Assembly (NCBI RefSeq): GCF_900184225.1
Contig: NZ_FXWZ01000003.1
Coordinates: 636,872 to 700,871 of the forward strand
Direction of reading: 5' to 3'
Source: Brevibacterium ihuae
GTDB lineage: Bacteria; Actinomycetota; Actinomycetes; Actinomycetales; Brevibacteriaceae
Length of the DNA stretch: 64,000 bases
This document shows positions 10,092-19,163 of the stretch, piece by piece. How positions within the stretch are numbered: position 1 is the first letter of the stretch; each line of letters begins with the position of its first letter. A program made the position numbers and the translations under genes. The notes below the pieces were generated by a model. It saw only the letters and a program-made list of their open reading frames with translations, did no database searches and had not been told where the DNA came from.

Positions 10092-11603
10092 GTGCCGTTC
10101 GCCGAGCAGGTCCTCGCGGTCGCCGAGCTCCGTCCCGTTCTGCCTGCGGTCGTCGGGCAGGGCGAGCGCCTGAGCTACTCCGAGCTCGTCGCCGACTCCG
10201 AGCGCCTGGCCGCCGCACTCGCCGGGCTCCGCGCCGCACAGACCGCCCCGCCGACCGCCGTGCCGGAGACCCGCGGTGTGCCGATCACCGCCGTCAGCCT
10301 GACGTCGGCCTTCCACACCGCGCGCATCGTCGCCGGCCTCGGGCTGCACCGTGCGGTCGCCGCGACCATCGACCCCCGCTGGCCGCTCGAGCACCGCGTC
10401 CGCGTCGTCGTCACCACCGGGATCGACGTCGTCATCAGCGATTCCGCGGAGCTCGCTCACGCACTCGACGCCGCCGGGTGGACGGGCACAGTCCTCACCC
10501 TCGCAGAGCTCCGGGAGCGCGAGGCCGCGGCCCGCCCGTCCGAGCGCGCGCAGGTGCGCGCCGGCGACGAGCCGTTCCTCCTCCTCTTCTCCTCGGGCAC
10601 GACGGACAACCCGAAGGCGTTCCTCAAGACCCGCCGCCAGTACCGCGACAACTTCGCGGTGTCGAGCGCGCACCTCGAACCCGCCCCCGGAGTCGCCACG
10701 CTCGCACCCGGCCCACTCTCCTACAGCCTCACGCTCTACGCTCTCATCGAATGCCTCGCCTCCGGGGGCAGCTGCCACGTCGCCGACCGCTTCGACCCGA
10801 TCGACGCCGGCCGGCGGATCGCGCACGAGGGCATCACCCGGGTCGTCGCGGTACCCGCCGTCGTGCAGGGCATCACCGACGCCGCCCGGCGCGATCCGGA
10901 GAGATTCGCCGGTCTCGAGCTCGTGGTCACCGGCGGGGCGAACCTCTCCGCCGCGATCCGCAACGGCTTCGCCGCCGCGCTCCCCCATGCTCGGCTCATC
11001 AGCTACTACGGTGCGGCCGAGATCGGCTTCATCGGCGACAGCAGGGCCGGCGACGGGACCCTCATCACCGTCTACGACGGCATCGAGGTGAGCATCCGCG
11101 ACGCCGCGGGCGCGGAGGCGCCTGACGGGGAGATCGGCACCGTGTGGGTGCGCGCAGCCGCCTGTTCGGACGGGTACGTCGGTGCGACGACCGACGCCCG
11201 GCTCGTCGGGCCCGACGGCTTCGCGACCGTGGCCGACCAGGGTCGGATGGTCGACGGGCGGCTGAGCCTGAGCGGGCGCGCCGGCGACATCGTCGCCACC
11301 GGCGGGCACAAGGTCTCCCTGCCCGAGGTCGAGCGCGCCTTCGAGACCCTGCCGGGTCTCGCGGAGGTGTGCGCGATCGGCATCCCGAGCCCGCAGCTCG
11401 GCACCGCCGTCGCGCTCGTCATCGAGGGCGCGGCGCCGCCCAAGGCGGAGCTCCTCGCCCACGCGCGCGAGCACCTCGCACCTCAGTTCGTCCCGCAGCG
11501 CTGGTACACGACCGAGGAGCTGCCGCGGACCGTCGGCGGCAAGATCCGCCGCGGCGAGACCGCCGAGCGCGTCCGGGCCGGAGCCGGGGTGACTCGCCTG
11601 TGA
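10092..11603 (+). CDS. AMP-dependent acyl-CoA/acyl-ACP synthetase (ligase)
   Basis: A 503-residue member of the adenylate-forming (ANL) superfamily, which activates an acid as acyl-AMP and transfers it to CoA or ACP. Motifs: A3 LLLFSSGTTDNPKAF (~residue 160; normal has PKG, here PKA), A5 YYGAAEIGF, A7 SGRAGDIVATGGHKVSLPEVE and A10 lysine region PRTVGGKIRR. The GTG start at 10092 has GGAGAGG 5 nt before. A TATACT box lies at 10050-10055. It is the first gene of an operon: its stop overlaps the GTG of the following ketoacyl synthase. This context suggests feeding a fatty or keto acid into a small lipid pathway. Confidence 0.85.
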   Translation: MPFAEQVLAVAELRPVLPAVVGQGERLSYSELVADSERLAAALAGLRAAQTAPPTAVPETRGVPITAVSLTSAFHTARIVAGLGLHRAVAATIDPRWPLEHRVRVVVTTGIDVVISDSAELAHALDAAGWTGTVLTLAELREREAAARPSERAQVRAGDEPFLLLFSSGTTDNPKAFLKTRRQYRDNFAVSSAHLEPAPGVATLAPGPLSYSLTLYALIECLASGGSCHVADRFDPIDAGRRIAHEGITRVVAVPAVVQGITDAARRDPERFAGLELVVTGGANLSAAIRNGFAAALPHARLISYYGAAEIGFIGDSRAGDGTLITVYDGIEVSIRDAAGAEAPDGEIGTVWVRAAACSDGYVGATTDARLVGPDGFATVADQGRMVDGRLSLSGRAGDIVATGGHKVSLPEVERAFETLPGLAEVCAIGIPSPQLGTAVALVIEGAAPPKAELLAHAREHLAPQFVPQRWYTTEELPRTVGGKIRRGETAERVRAGAGVTRL

Positions 11604-12853
11604 GCGCGCCGCGGACCGACCGTCGCGTCGTCGTCACCGGGATGGGGGCGATCACCCCGAGCGGTCTGAGCGCGCAGGACACCTGGGACACCGTGGTCGC
11701 CGGGCGCAGCGCCGTCGCCGTGCTCGACGGGGACGAGTTCGCGGATCTCCCGGTGCGGATCGGCGCGCAGGTGCGCGGGTTCGATCCCACGACCGTGATC
11801 CCGAAGTCCCTGGCCCGGCGGCTCAGCGCCGTCCAGACCTGGGCGATCGCGTCCGCCGACGAGGCGATGCGACAGGCGGGTCTGCTCGACGGCGGGATGG
11901 AGGCCCATCGGTTCGGCATCATCGCCGCCTCCGGCTCCGGACCCGTCGAGGCGATGCAGGAAGCCACCCGCGCACTCCTCGAGAACGGACCGCGCGGGGT
12001 GCCGCTCACCCTGGCGATCTACGGCGCCCCGGATGCCGCCGCCGCATTGCTGAGCCAGCGCTACGCCGCCACCGGCCCGGCGCTGGGCATCAATGCGACC
12101 TGCGCGAGCGGCGCCGTAGGACTCGGCGAGGCGCTGCGCCGGATCCGGCACGGCTACGCGGATGCGGTGCTCGTCGTCGGGATGGAGGACTGCCTCAACA
12201 CGGTCAACCTCGCCTCGAACATCAACATGCGCGCGCTCGCCGCCGGGTACGAGGACGACCCGACCGCGGCGAGCCGGCCCTTCGACGCCCGGCGGACGGG
12301 GTTCGTCATGGCTGCGGGCGCCTCGGCGATCCTCCTCGAATCGGCGGACGCCGCCCGCACCCGCGGCGCGGAGGTGCTCGCCGAGCTCGCCGGAGCGGGC
12401 GCGGCGAGCGACGCCCACCATCCCACGGCGCCGCATCCGCAGGGCCGGGGCGCGGCACAGGCGATGCGCGACTGCCTGGCCGACGCCGGCCTCGACCCCG
12501 AGGCGGTCGACCACATCAACGCGCACGGCACCGGCACCCCGCAGGGCGATGCGGCCGAGCTCGCGGCGATCGACGCCGTGTTCGGCGCGCGGGCCCGGCA
12601 GCTGCCGATCACCGCGACGAAGTCGAGCACCGGCCACCTCCTCGGCTGCGGCGGGGTGACCGAGGCGATCCTCGCCGTGAACACCCTGCTCACCGGACTC
12701 GTCCCGCCCACGCTCAACCTCGACAAGCCCGCGTTCCCCGACCACGACATCGTCGCCGGATCCGCCCGGGAGGTCGACGTGCGGACCGTCCTGTCGAACT
12801 CGTTCGGGTTCGGCGGGCACAACGCCGCCGTGCTGCTGCGGCGGGCGGGATGA
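11600..12853 (+). CDS. Beta-ketoacyl-ACP synthase II-type condensing enzyme (FabF-like)
   Basis: A 417-residue thiolase-fold condensing enzyme. The catalytic triad is complete: C168 in NATCASGAV, H309 in NAHGTGTPQGD and H346 in SSTGHLLG, with the structural K341. It should extend an acyl chain by Claisen condensation with malonyl-ACP. The GTG start overlaps the stop of the ligase gene by GTGA, which implies translational coupling. No ACP, ketoreductase or dehydratase is nearby, so it is an extra KAS II rather than part of the main FAS. Together with the ligase and dehydrogenase it probably makes or remodels a specific acyl group. Confidence 0.9.
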   Translation: MSAPRTDRRVVVTGMGAITPSGLSAQDTWDTVVAGRSAVAVLDGDEFADLPVRIGAQVRGFDPTTVIPKSLARRLSAVQTWAIASADEAMRQAGLLDGGMEAHRFGIIAASGSGPVEAMQEATRALLENGPRGVPLTLAIYGAPDAAAALLSQRYAATGPALGINATCASGAVGLGEALRRIRHGYADAVLVVGMEDCLNTVNLASNINMRALAAGYEDDPTAASRPFDARRTGFVMAAGASAILLESADAARTRGAEVLAELAGAGAASDAHHPTAPHPQGRGAAQAMRDCLADAGLDPEAVDHINAHGTGTPQGDAAELAAIDAVFGARARQLPITATKSSTGHLLGCGGVTEAILAVNTLLTGLVPPTLNLDKPAFPDHDIVAGSAREVDVRTVLSNSFGFGGHNAAVLLRRAG

Positions 12854-12955
12854 CCCCCGCACTCCCGGTGCGCCTGCCGCACCGGTCCCCCGAACTGCAC
12901 ACCGCCCACCTGCGACGCACCGCCTGCCGGCGCCGCTGATCGAGAAGGAGACCCC

Positions 12956-14125
12956 ATGACCGACCGTGAGACCCGCCACGCCGAGCTCGCCGACCGCTAC
13001 CTGCCCGCCGAGCTGCTCGAGCGGATCCGGGGGCGCGCAGCGCGCTACGACCGGGAGAACGCGTTCTTCGCCGAGGACCTCGAGGAGCTGCGGGCGGCCG
13101 GGTATCTCACGCTGTTCGCACCCGAGGAGTTCGGCGGACCGGGGCTGAGCGTCAACGAGGTCTCCCGCCTCCAGCAGCGGCTCGCGACCGCGGCCCCGGC
13201 GACCGCGCTCGGGATCAACATGCATCTCGTGTGCACCGGGACGGTCCGGGCGATGCACGAGCGCGGCGACCGCTCCCTCGACTTCGTGTTCGACGAGGTC
13301 ATGGCCGGGGAGGTGTTCGCGTTCGGGATCAGCGAGGCCGGCAACGACTGGGTGCTCCAGGGGTCGAACTCGCAGGCGGTGCCGGAGGACGACGGCGGGT
13401 ACCGGATCACCGGGAAGAAGATCTTCACCTCGCTCTCCCCGGTGTGGACGCGGTTGCTCGTCCACGGGCTCGACACCTCCGACCCGGAGGAGCCGACGCT
13501 GGTGTACGGATTCCTCGAGCGAAGCGCGGATGGGATCTCGGTGTCGGAGAACTGGGACGTCATGGGGATGCGGGCCACGCAGAGCCGCTCGACCACGCTG
13601 GAGGACGTGCGGATGGAACCGGAGAAGGTCGCCCGCCGGATCCCGGCCGGCCCGAACCCGGACCTCCTGACCTTCGGGATCACTGCGAACTTCCAGCTCC
13701 TCATCGCCTCGGTGTACGCGGGGCTCGCCGCCCGGGCGCTCGAGGTGGCGGCCGAGGCGCTGGGGAAGAAGAGGTCGGCGAAGTACGGCACGACCTTCGC
13801 CGAGATCCCGCAGTTCCGGGACCGCCTGGCCGACGCGGTGCTCGACCTCATGCCGGTGACCGCGCAGCTCGAAGCGTACACGCGGGACCTCGACGAGCTC
13901 GTCGACCACGGCGCAGGCTGGCCCCGGCGACTCGTGTCCGCCCGGATCACGGCCGGCGAGGCGGCCCGGCGCGCGGTCGAGTCCGCACTCCACTGCTCCG
14001 GCGGGGCCGGCTTCGACAACAGCCACGAACTCGGCCGGCTCTACCGGGACGCTCTGGCCGGCCTGTTCCACCCGGCGAGCCCGGATGCCGCTCGCCCGAT
14101 GTTCGCGGCCGCGCTGCTCGACTGA
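12956..14125 (+). CDS. Acyl-CoA dehydrogenase family protein
   Basis: A 389-residue FAD-dependent dehydrogenase of the acyl-CoA dehydrogenase superfamily. The N-terminal helical domain is followed by the FAD/substrate beta domain (FGISEAGNDW, YRITGKKIFTSLSP, WDVMGMRATQSRS) and a C-terminal helical domain ending HCSGGAGFDNSHELGRLYRDALAG. It oxidises an acyl thioester at C2-C3. AAGGAG precedes the ATG. It follows the KAS gene by 102 bp in the same direction and is taken to be the third gene of that operon. The 182 bp after it contain no gene and no clear hairpin. Confidence 0.85.
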   Translation: MTDRETRHAELADRYLPAELLERIRGRAARYDRENAFFAEDLEELRAAGYLTLFAPEEFGGPGLSVNEVSRLQQRLATAAPATALGINMHLVCTGTVRAMHERGDRSLDFVFDEVMAGEVFAFGISEAGNDWVLQGSNSQAVPEDDGGYRITGKKIFTSLSPVWTRLLVHGLDTSDPEEPTLVYGFLERSADGISVSENWDVMGMRATQSRSTTLEDVRMEPEKVARRIPAGPNPDLLTFGITANFQLLIASVYAGLAARALEVAAEALGKKRSAKYGTTFAEIPQFRDRLADAVLDLMPVTAQLEAYTRDLDELVDHGAGWPRRLVSARITAGEAARRAVESALHCSGGAGFDNSHELGRLYRDALAGLFHPASPDAARPMFAAALLD

Positions 14126-14307
14126 TCGACAGCCGCGCGGCGGCACGTGACGCCAGATGACGTTTCGCGACATCGGCGATTGACCGCTCCGGCGATTCTG
14201 CGGCCTACTGGAATGGCCCTCGACGCCGCCGGAGCACACGCGCGCAGCAGCTGCGTTCCCCGGTCCCGGCAGCGGGCTCCCCACCGACGACCGGGAAGTG
14301 ACCCCCG

Positions 14308-14982
14308 ATGAACCGTGCAGTCAGGCACCCCAGATTCACCGCGCACCCCGAGGACGCCCATTCCAAGACGCTCCGCGCCGCCGGGACCTGGACCGGGCGG
14401 CAGCAGACCCGCGTCGCGGTCCGGGACTTCGCGTTCACCGTCGACGAGCCGGAGCAGATCGGCGGACGGAACGAGGGGCCAACTCCCATGGAGTACCTTG
14501 CCGGTTCGGTGGGAGCCTGCATCACCGTCGTCATCGACCAGGCGGCCGCCCGGTGCGGCCTCGAGCTCACCGGCGTCTCCACCTACTCGCTCGCCCGGCA
14601 GGACCGGCGCGGGCTCGCCGGCACCGCCGACGTGCAACCGTACTTCCACACGTACCGCCTCCAGGTGTGCGTCGGCACCACGGAGACCGACGAGCAGACG
14701 CTGCGGGAGTTCGCGGCCGAGGTCGAGCACTCCTGCCCCGCGGTGAACCTGCTCCGCGACGCCCACGTCGACCTCACCGTGGCGTGGTCCTTCGCCGCGA
14801 ACACCGCGGAGGGCGACGCCGAGGCCGCCTGCAACGCCGCTCTCGGCTACGAGACCCGGCAGGAGTCCGTGGGCGCCCCGGTTCCGGTGCTGACGATCGA
14901 GAACGCGGACGCCCACGACCCCGAGGCGCCCGCCCGGGACCTCGGCGACCTCGCCGGCGCCTCGGCGGGAGGCCGCGCATGA
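14308..14982 (+). CDS. OsmC/Ohr-family protein
   Basis: A 224-residue OsmC-like protein. Both redox cysteines are present: one in EYLAGSVGACIT (~residue 71) and one in VEHSCPAVNLL (~146), so thiol peroxidase activity toward organic hydroperoxides is expected. A ~50-residue C-terminal tail rich in Ala, Asp and Gly is extra. The start is ATG 14308; the ribosome site is poor. Its stop codon overlaps the ATG of the following symporter gene (ATGA), so the two are translated together. Confidence 0.75.
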   Translation: MNRAVRHPRFTAHPEDAHSKTLRAAGTWTGRQQTRVAVRDFAFTVDEPEQIGGRNEGPTPMEYLAGSVGACITVVIDQAAARCGLELTGVSTYSLARQDRRGLAGTADVQPYFHTYRLQVCVGTTETDEQTLREFAAEVEHSCPAVNLLRDAHVDLTVAWSFAANTAEGDAEAACNAALGYETRQESVGAPVPVLTIENADAHDPEAPARDLGDLAGASAGGRA

Positions 14983-16148
14983 CCGCCGTCGGGCTGTGGA
15001 CCATCGCCCTCGCCTCGGCCTACACCCTGTGGCTCGTCGTCGGCGGCCGCATCGCACTCCGCCGCCGGGAGACCGGTCGCGGCGGCTTCTTCGTCGGCGG
15101 CCGCACGTTCAGCCCCTGGACCGTGGCCTTCTGCATCACCGGGCTGTTCTCCGGCTCGTCCTTCATCGCCATCGTCGAGCTGAGCTATCGGACCGGGATC
15201 TCTGCGGTCTGGTACGGCGTCGCGGAGACGGTGCAGGTCCTCCTCATCGCCCTCCTCCTCGTCAAGCCGCTGCGGGAGAAGCTCGTGGTGACGGTGACCG
15301 GCATCATCGGCGACCGGTTCGGACGGGCGGCGAAGGCGATCAGCTCGGTCATCACCGGGCTCACCTTCCCCATGTACTCCGTGGCGACGACCATCGCGTT
15401 CGCCTCGGCGCTCCACATGGTCACCGGGCTCACCCTGCCCATGTCGATCGCGGTCACCGCCGCGGTCCTCCTCGCGTTCCTCTCCTCCGGCGGCATGCAC
15501 TCGGTGGCCTTCAGCCAGACGATGAACGTCATCATGATCACGCTGATGTTCGCCGTCGGCGTGTGGGCGCTCGTCGGCCTCACGGTGGTCATGGTCGTCT
15601 TCGCCCTGCTCCGCTCCGAGCAGTCGGCGTGGTGGAACGTCATGGCATGGACCCTGCGCAACGGCGCGACCTTCGCTCCGGTGCTCGCCGCGTTCTTCTG
15701 GCCGCTCGCCACGCGCTCGGCGGCGCTCACCGCGCTGCTCGCCGGCTTCGGCTCCGGGCTCACCTGGTACACGCTCTCCGACTTCGATCCGGCGGCCTTC
15801 TTCCTGGGCGTCCACCCGGTGTGGGTCGGCATGATCGCGAACCTCGTCGGCCTCACTGCGGTCACCCTCGTCCAGCGCCGGTGGGTCACGGTCCCGGCCG
15901 GACGCCGCCGGCAGCGCGGGCAGCTGTTCCTCCTCCTCGCCGCCGCGGTGGCCGTCCTCTCCGTGTTCGCCTGGTCCTGGCTCGCCGGACACGGGCTCGT
16001 CGGCATGGCGCTGTTCATCGTCGTCGTGGCGCTGTTCGCCGCGACGGTCAGCCTCACCGTTCCGGCGGAGCGGGGAGCCGAGTCCCCGTCGGGCACCGCG
16101 AAGCTCGCGCCGTCGACGGCGGGCGAGGCGAACGAAGGCGGCCACTGA
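14979..16148 (+). CDS. Sodium:solute symporter family protein with a large internal deletion
   Basis: The N-terminal half matches the SSS (APC-fold) family: TM1 at residues 5-23, FSPWTVAFCITGLFSGSSF, and helices through MHSVAFSQTMNVIMITLMF (~residues 180-200). Then the text jumps at about residue 200 (nt ~15566-15580) to GLTVVMVVFALLRS, which in normal members comes some 130-160 residues later, just before the conserved NGATFAPVLAAFFWP helix. The missing part includes the helix that carries part of the Na+ site. At 389 residues it is well short of the usual 480-550. It is in frame, so a protein is made, but transport is doubtful. It overlaps the OsmC gene by 4 nt. Confidence 0.7.
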   Translation: MTAVGLWTIALASAYTLWLVVGGRIALRRRETGRGGFFVGGRTFSPWTVAFCITGLFSGSSFIAIVELSYRTGISAVWYGVAETVQVLLIALLLVKPLREKLVVTVTGIIGDRFGRAAKAISSVITGLTFPMYSVATTIAFASALHMVTGLTLPMSIAVTAAVLLAFLSSGGMHSVAFSQTMNVIMITLMFAVGVWALVGLTVVMVVFALLRSEQSAWWNVMAWTLRNGATFAPVLAAFFWPLATRSAALTALLAGFGSGLTWYTLSDFDPAAFFLGVHPVWVGMIANLVGLTAVTLVQRRWVTVPAGRRRQRGQLFLLLAAAVAVLSVFAWSWLAGHGLVGMALFIVVVALFAATVSLTVPAERGAESPSGTAKLAPSTAGEANEGGH

Positions 16149-16228
16149 CCAGCGGGCGCTGCGCTCCTCGCACCCGCCCGCCGCGGACGGATCTCACCGA
16201 CCGCTGAGACGGGCGCATCCCGCCTCAC

Positions 16229-17188
16229 TCACCCGGCGGCGCGGGTGAAGCGCTCGCCCCATTCCGCGATCCGTGCGCCGAGCTCCGGCGGCGACACGAT
16301 CTCGAAGTCCGCCTCGACCGCGCCGAGCGCCATGGCCGGCCAGTCGAGGGTGTCGGTCGTCATCCGCAGCCGGGACCGCTGCCCGTCGATGTCCTCGATG
16401 GCGCCCCACCCGTCGAGCGCAGCGCGCACGCGGGCGACGGGTGCATGGATGATGACGTCGACCGCGTAGCGGGAGCTCGCGCTCTCGATGCCCTCCCGGA
16501 CGAACGCGGCGGCGTCCTCCGCAGGCAACGGGCGGGGTCGGAACCGAGCGCCGGTGCCGCTGGGCGCACGGAGTCGATCGAGCCGGAAGCTGCGCCAGTC
16601 GTGGCGGCCGAGATCGTAGGCCACGAGGTACCAGCGACCACCCAGGGAGACCAGCCGGTGCGGCTCGACATGGCGCTGCGCCGTCCGGCCGTCAGCGGTC
16701 CGGTAGTCGAAGCGCAGCCGCTCGTCGTCGCGGCAGGCCTGGGCGATGGCGGTGAGGGTGTCGGCCTCGACCGCCGGACCCGCAGTGCGCGGTCCCCAGG
16801 TCGCGGGCACGGTCATGGCCCGCACCGCATCGACCCGCTGCCGCAGCCGCGGCGGCATGACCTGGACGACCTTGGTCAGGGCCTGGAGAGCGGACTGCTC
16901 GATCCCGGCCACCGAGCCCTGGGCCGCCGACTGCAGTCCGACGGCGATCGCGATGGCCTCGGCGTCGTCGAGCACGAGCGGCGGAAGTGCGGCACCGGCG
17001 GCGAGCCGGTATCCCCCGCCGATGCCGCGATCGGCGTCGACGGGGTACCCGAGGTCCCGCAGCCGCTCGATGTCGCGGCGGAGGGTCCGCGGAGTGACCT
17101 CCATCCGCTCGGCGAGCTCGGCGCCGGACCAGAACCGGCGGGTCTGGAGGAGGGAGAGGAGCTGAAGCATCCGTGTGCTCGTCGACAT
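16229..17188 (-). CDS. WYL-domain transcriptional regulator (YafY/DeoR-type HTH)
   Basis: A 319-residue regulator. The N-terminal winged HTH (residues 5-58, ending RTLRRDIERLRDLGYPV) binds DNA. The WYL ligand-sensing domain is around residues 140-220 with HRLVSLGGRWYLVAYD, followed by a WCX domain. It is divergent from the ABC exporter genes, with 102 bp between, and is the likely repressor or activator of that operon. A TAATCT box 6 nt before the ATG suggests a leaderless mRNA and fixes the start at 17188. The inverted repeat TTAGG..CCTAA that overlaps this promoter is the best operator candidate. Confidence 0.85.
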   Translation of the reverse strand: MSTSTRMLQLLSLLQTRRFWSGAELAERMEVTPRTLRRDIERLRDLGYPVDADRGIGGGYRLAAGAALPPLVLDDAEAIAIAVGLQSAAQGSVAGIEQSALQALTKVVQVMPPRLRQRVDAVRAMTVPATWGPRTAGPAVEADTLTAIAQACRDDERLRFDYRTADGRTAQRHVEPHRLVSLGGRWYLVAYDLGRHDWRSFRLDRLRAPSGTGARFRPRPLPAEDAAAFVREGIESASSRYAVDVIIHAPVARVRAALDGWGAIEDIDGQRSRLRMTTDTLDWPAMALGAVEADFEIVSPPELGARIAEWGERFTRAAG

Positions 17189-17194
17189 GGATCC

Positions 17195-17229
17195 AGATTA
17201 GGCACTATTGTGGACAGAAACTGACCTAA
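17195..17229. promoter_or_regulatory. WYL regulator promoter and putative operator
   Basis: TAATCT (minus strand, 17195-17200) lies 6 nt before the regulator ATG. TTAGG at 17198-17202 and CCTAA at 17225-17229 form an inverted repeat flanking GTGGACAGAAACTG, which itself resembles a regulator half-site pair. Confidence 0.4.
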
Positions 17230-17290
17230 AGACTCGAAAGCATGGTTCCACGCCGCCGAAGACGGCCCGCTCATCCCCTCAGGAGGAACC

Positions 17291-18295
17291 GTGATCCACG
17301 CCCGATCCCTCACCAAGACCTTCGCGACAGGCCGTGCGCAGTCGGTCCAGGCCGTCTGCGGCATCGACCTCGACATCGCGCCCGGAGAGCTCGTCGCGGT
17401 GCTCGGCCCCAACGGAGCCGGCAAGACGACGACCATGCGGATGCTCACGACCCTCATCCCTCCGACCTCCGGCACCGCCACCGTGGCCGGTTTCGACGTC
17501 GTCGGCGATTCGGCCGAGGTGCGCCGGCGGATCGGCTATGTCGGCCAGGGCAACGGCGGCGGCCACACCCAGCGCGCACGCGACGAGCTGTACACCCAGG
17601 CTCTCGTGTACGGTCTGTCCCGCCGCGAGGCCCGGCGCCGCACCGACGAGCTCCTCGAGGTCCTCGGGCTGCGCGAGCTCGCCGCGCGCAAGGTCTCCGA
17701 GCTGTCCGGCGGGCAGCGCCGGCGACTCGATGTGGCCATCGGTCTCGTCCACGCTCCCCGGCTGCTGTTCCTCGACGAGCCCTCCACCGGTCTCGACCCC
17801 CATAACCGCGCCAATCTGTGGCAGCACATCGCGACGATGCGCAGCTCCCACGACATGACGATCGTCCTCACCACGCATTACCTCGACGAAGCCGACGCCA
17901 TGGCCGAGCGCGTCATCGTCGTCGACCACGGCCGCGTCATCGCCGACGACACCCCTGATGCGCTCAAGTCCCACCTCGCCGGCGACCGCATCGGCCTCAC
18001 CGCTGCGGACGCCGCAGCGGCCGCGCGCACGGCCGAGCTGGTCTCCCACGGCGCCGGCGCCCGCCAGGTCGCCGTGCACGGCACCGTCGTGACGGCCCGG
18101 GTGACCGACGGCCCGCGTGCCCTGCCCGGGCTGCTCGCCGCGGCCCGGGAGTCGGACATCGACATCGCGGCGGCACACGTCGACCGTCCCACCCTCGACG
18201 ACGTCTTCCTCGCCCTCACCGGCCGCAGCCTCCGCGAGGAGACCGCACCGAAGCCCGCAGCCGAACTCGCCCCTCACCCCGGAAAGGACGCATGA
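17291..18295 (+). CDS. DrrA-type ABC transporter ATP-binding protein
   Basis: A 334-residue ABC ATPase of the daunorubicin-resistance type. Walker A GPNGAGKTTT (~residue 40), Q-loop ..GYVGQGNGG, signature LSGGQRRRLDVA (~140), Walker B LLFLDEPSTGLD and switch His in TTHYLDEA are intact. The last ~110 residues are the DrrA C-terminal regulatory region. It powers the permease encoded next, whose ATG overlaps its stop codon. An AGGAGG-type site precedes the GTG at 17291. The substrate is likely a drug or lipid-like compound. Confidence 0.92.
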   Translation: MIHARSLTKTFATGRAQSVQAVCGIDLDIAPGELVAVLGPNGAGKTTTMRMLTTLIPPTSGTATVAGFDVVGDSAEVRRRIGYVGQGNGGGHTQRARDELYTQALVYGLSRREARRRTDELLEVLGLRELAARKVSELSGGQRRRLDVAIGLVHAPRLLFLDEPSTGLDPHNRANLWQHIATMRSSHDMTIVLTTHYLDEADAMAERVIVVDHGRVIADDTPDALKSHLAGDRIGLTAADAAAAARTAELVSHGAGARQVAVHGTVVTARVTDGPRALPGLLAAARESDIDIAAAHVDRPTLDDVFLALTGRSLREETAPKPAAELAPHPGKDA

Positions 18296-19131
18296 TGACC
18301 ACCCCGACACCGCCCCAGGCCGCACTCCGGCCGGCACCTGCAGACCGTACCGCCCGCCGCGGCGCGAGCGCACCGCTGCGCGACACGTGGATCGTCATGA
18401 CCCGTGAACTGCGACCCGTGCTGCGCGATCCGTTCTCCCTCGTCTTCAGCCTCGTCCAGCCCCTCGTGTTCCTCGGCCTCTTCGGTCCCCTGCTCGCCGG
18501 CTCGCTCGGCGGGGAGCAGGGGCTCGGCGGGAACGTCTGGCAGTGGTTCGTCCCGGCGATCCTCGTCATGACGACCCTCTTCGGCACCGCCACCACCGGC
18601 TCGAACCTCCTCTACGAGTTCCAGACCGGAGCGCACGAGCGCATGCTCGTCACCCCGCTGTCCCGCCCCTCGCTGCTCGTCGGCCGCTCGCTCAAGGAAG
18701 TGCTGCCCCTCATCGGTCAGGCGCTCATCGTCATCGTCGTGATGATCCCCTTCGGGTTCCGGGCCGACGTCCTCGGTGCGGCACTCGGCCTGGCGCTCCT
18801 CGCCGTCCTCGGCGTCGGCCTGGGATCCCTGAGCTACGGCCTGGCGACCGCGGTCCGCAAGCAGGACTGGATGTTCTGGGTCGTCCACCAGACCCTGATC
18901 TTCCCGCTCATGATCCTCTCCGGGATGCTCCTGCCGCTGGATTCCGGACCCCGGTGGATGCAGATCGCCGCCACCGCCAACCCGCTGGCATACGTCGTCG
19001 AGGCCGAGCGGGCGCTGTTCGCCGGCGACTTCTCCTCCCCTGCCATCCTCTGGGGATGGGTCGCCGCGCTCGCGACGGCCGCCCTCGGCCTCGCACTCGG
19101 CGTCCGCCTGATGAACCGCAGCGCGGACTGA
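18292..19131 (+). CDS. ABC-2 type transporter permease (DrrB-like)
   Basis: A 279-residue permease with six hydrophobic segments (from ~residue 45) and an N-terminal Pro/Ala/Arg-rich cytosolic tail. The ABC-2 motif region FPLMILSGMLLPLDSGPRWMQ..ANPLAYVVEAERALF (~residues 205-245) is typical of DrrB/NodJ exporters. The ATGATGA overlap with the ATPase gene shows coupling. It should form the membrane channel of the exporter as a dimer. Confidence 0.9.
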   Translation: MMTTPTPPQAALRPAPADRTARRGASAPLRDTWIVMTRELRPVLRDPFSLVFSLVQPLVFLGLFGPLLAGSLGGEQGLGGNVWQWFVPAILVMTTLFGTATTGSNLLYEFQTGAHERMLVTPLSRPSLLVGRSLKEVLPLIGQALIVIVVMIPFGFRADVLGAALGLALLAVLGVGLGSLSYGLATAVRKQDWMFWVVHQTLIFPLMILSGMLLPLDSGPRWMQIAATANPLAYVVEAERALFAGDFSSPAILWGWVAALATAALGLALGVRLMNRSAD

Positions 19132-19163
19132 ACCTCACCCAACGAAACGAAACGGAGACCATC

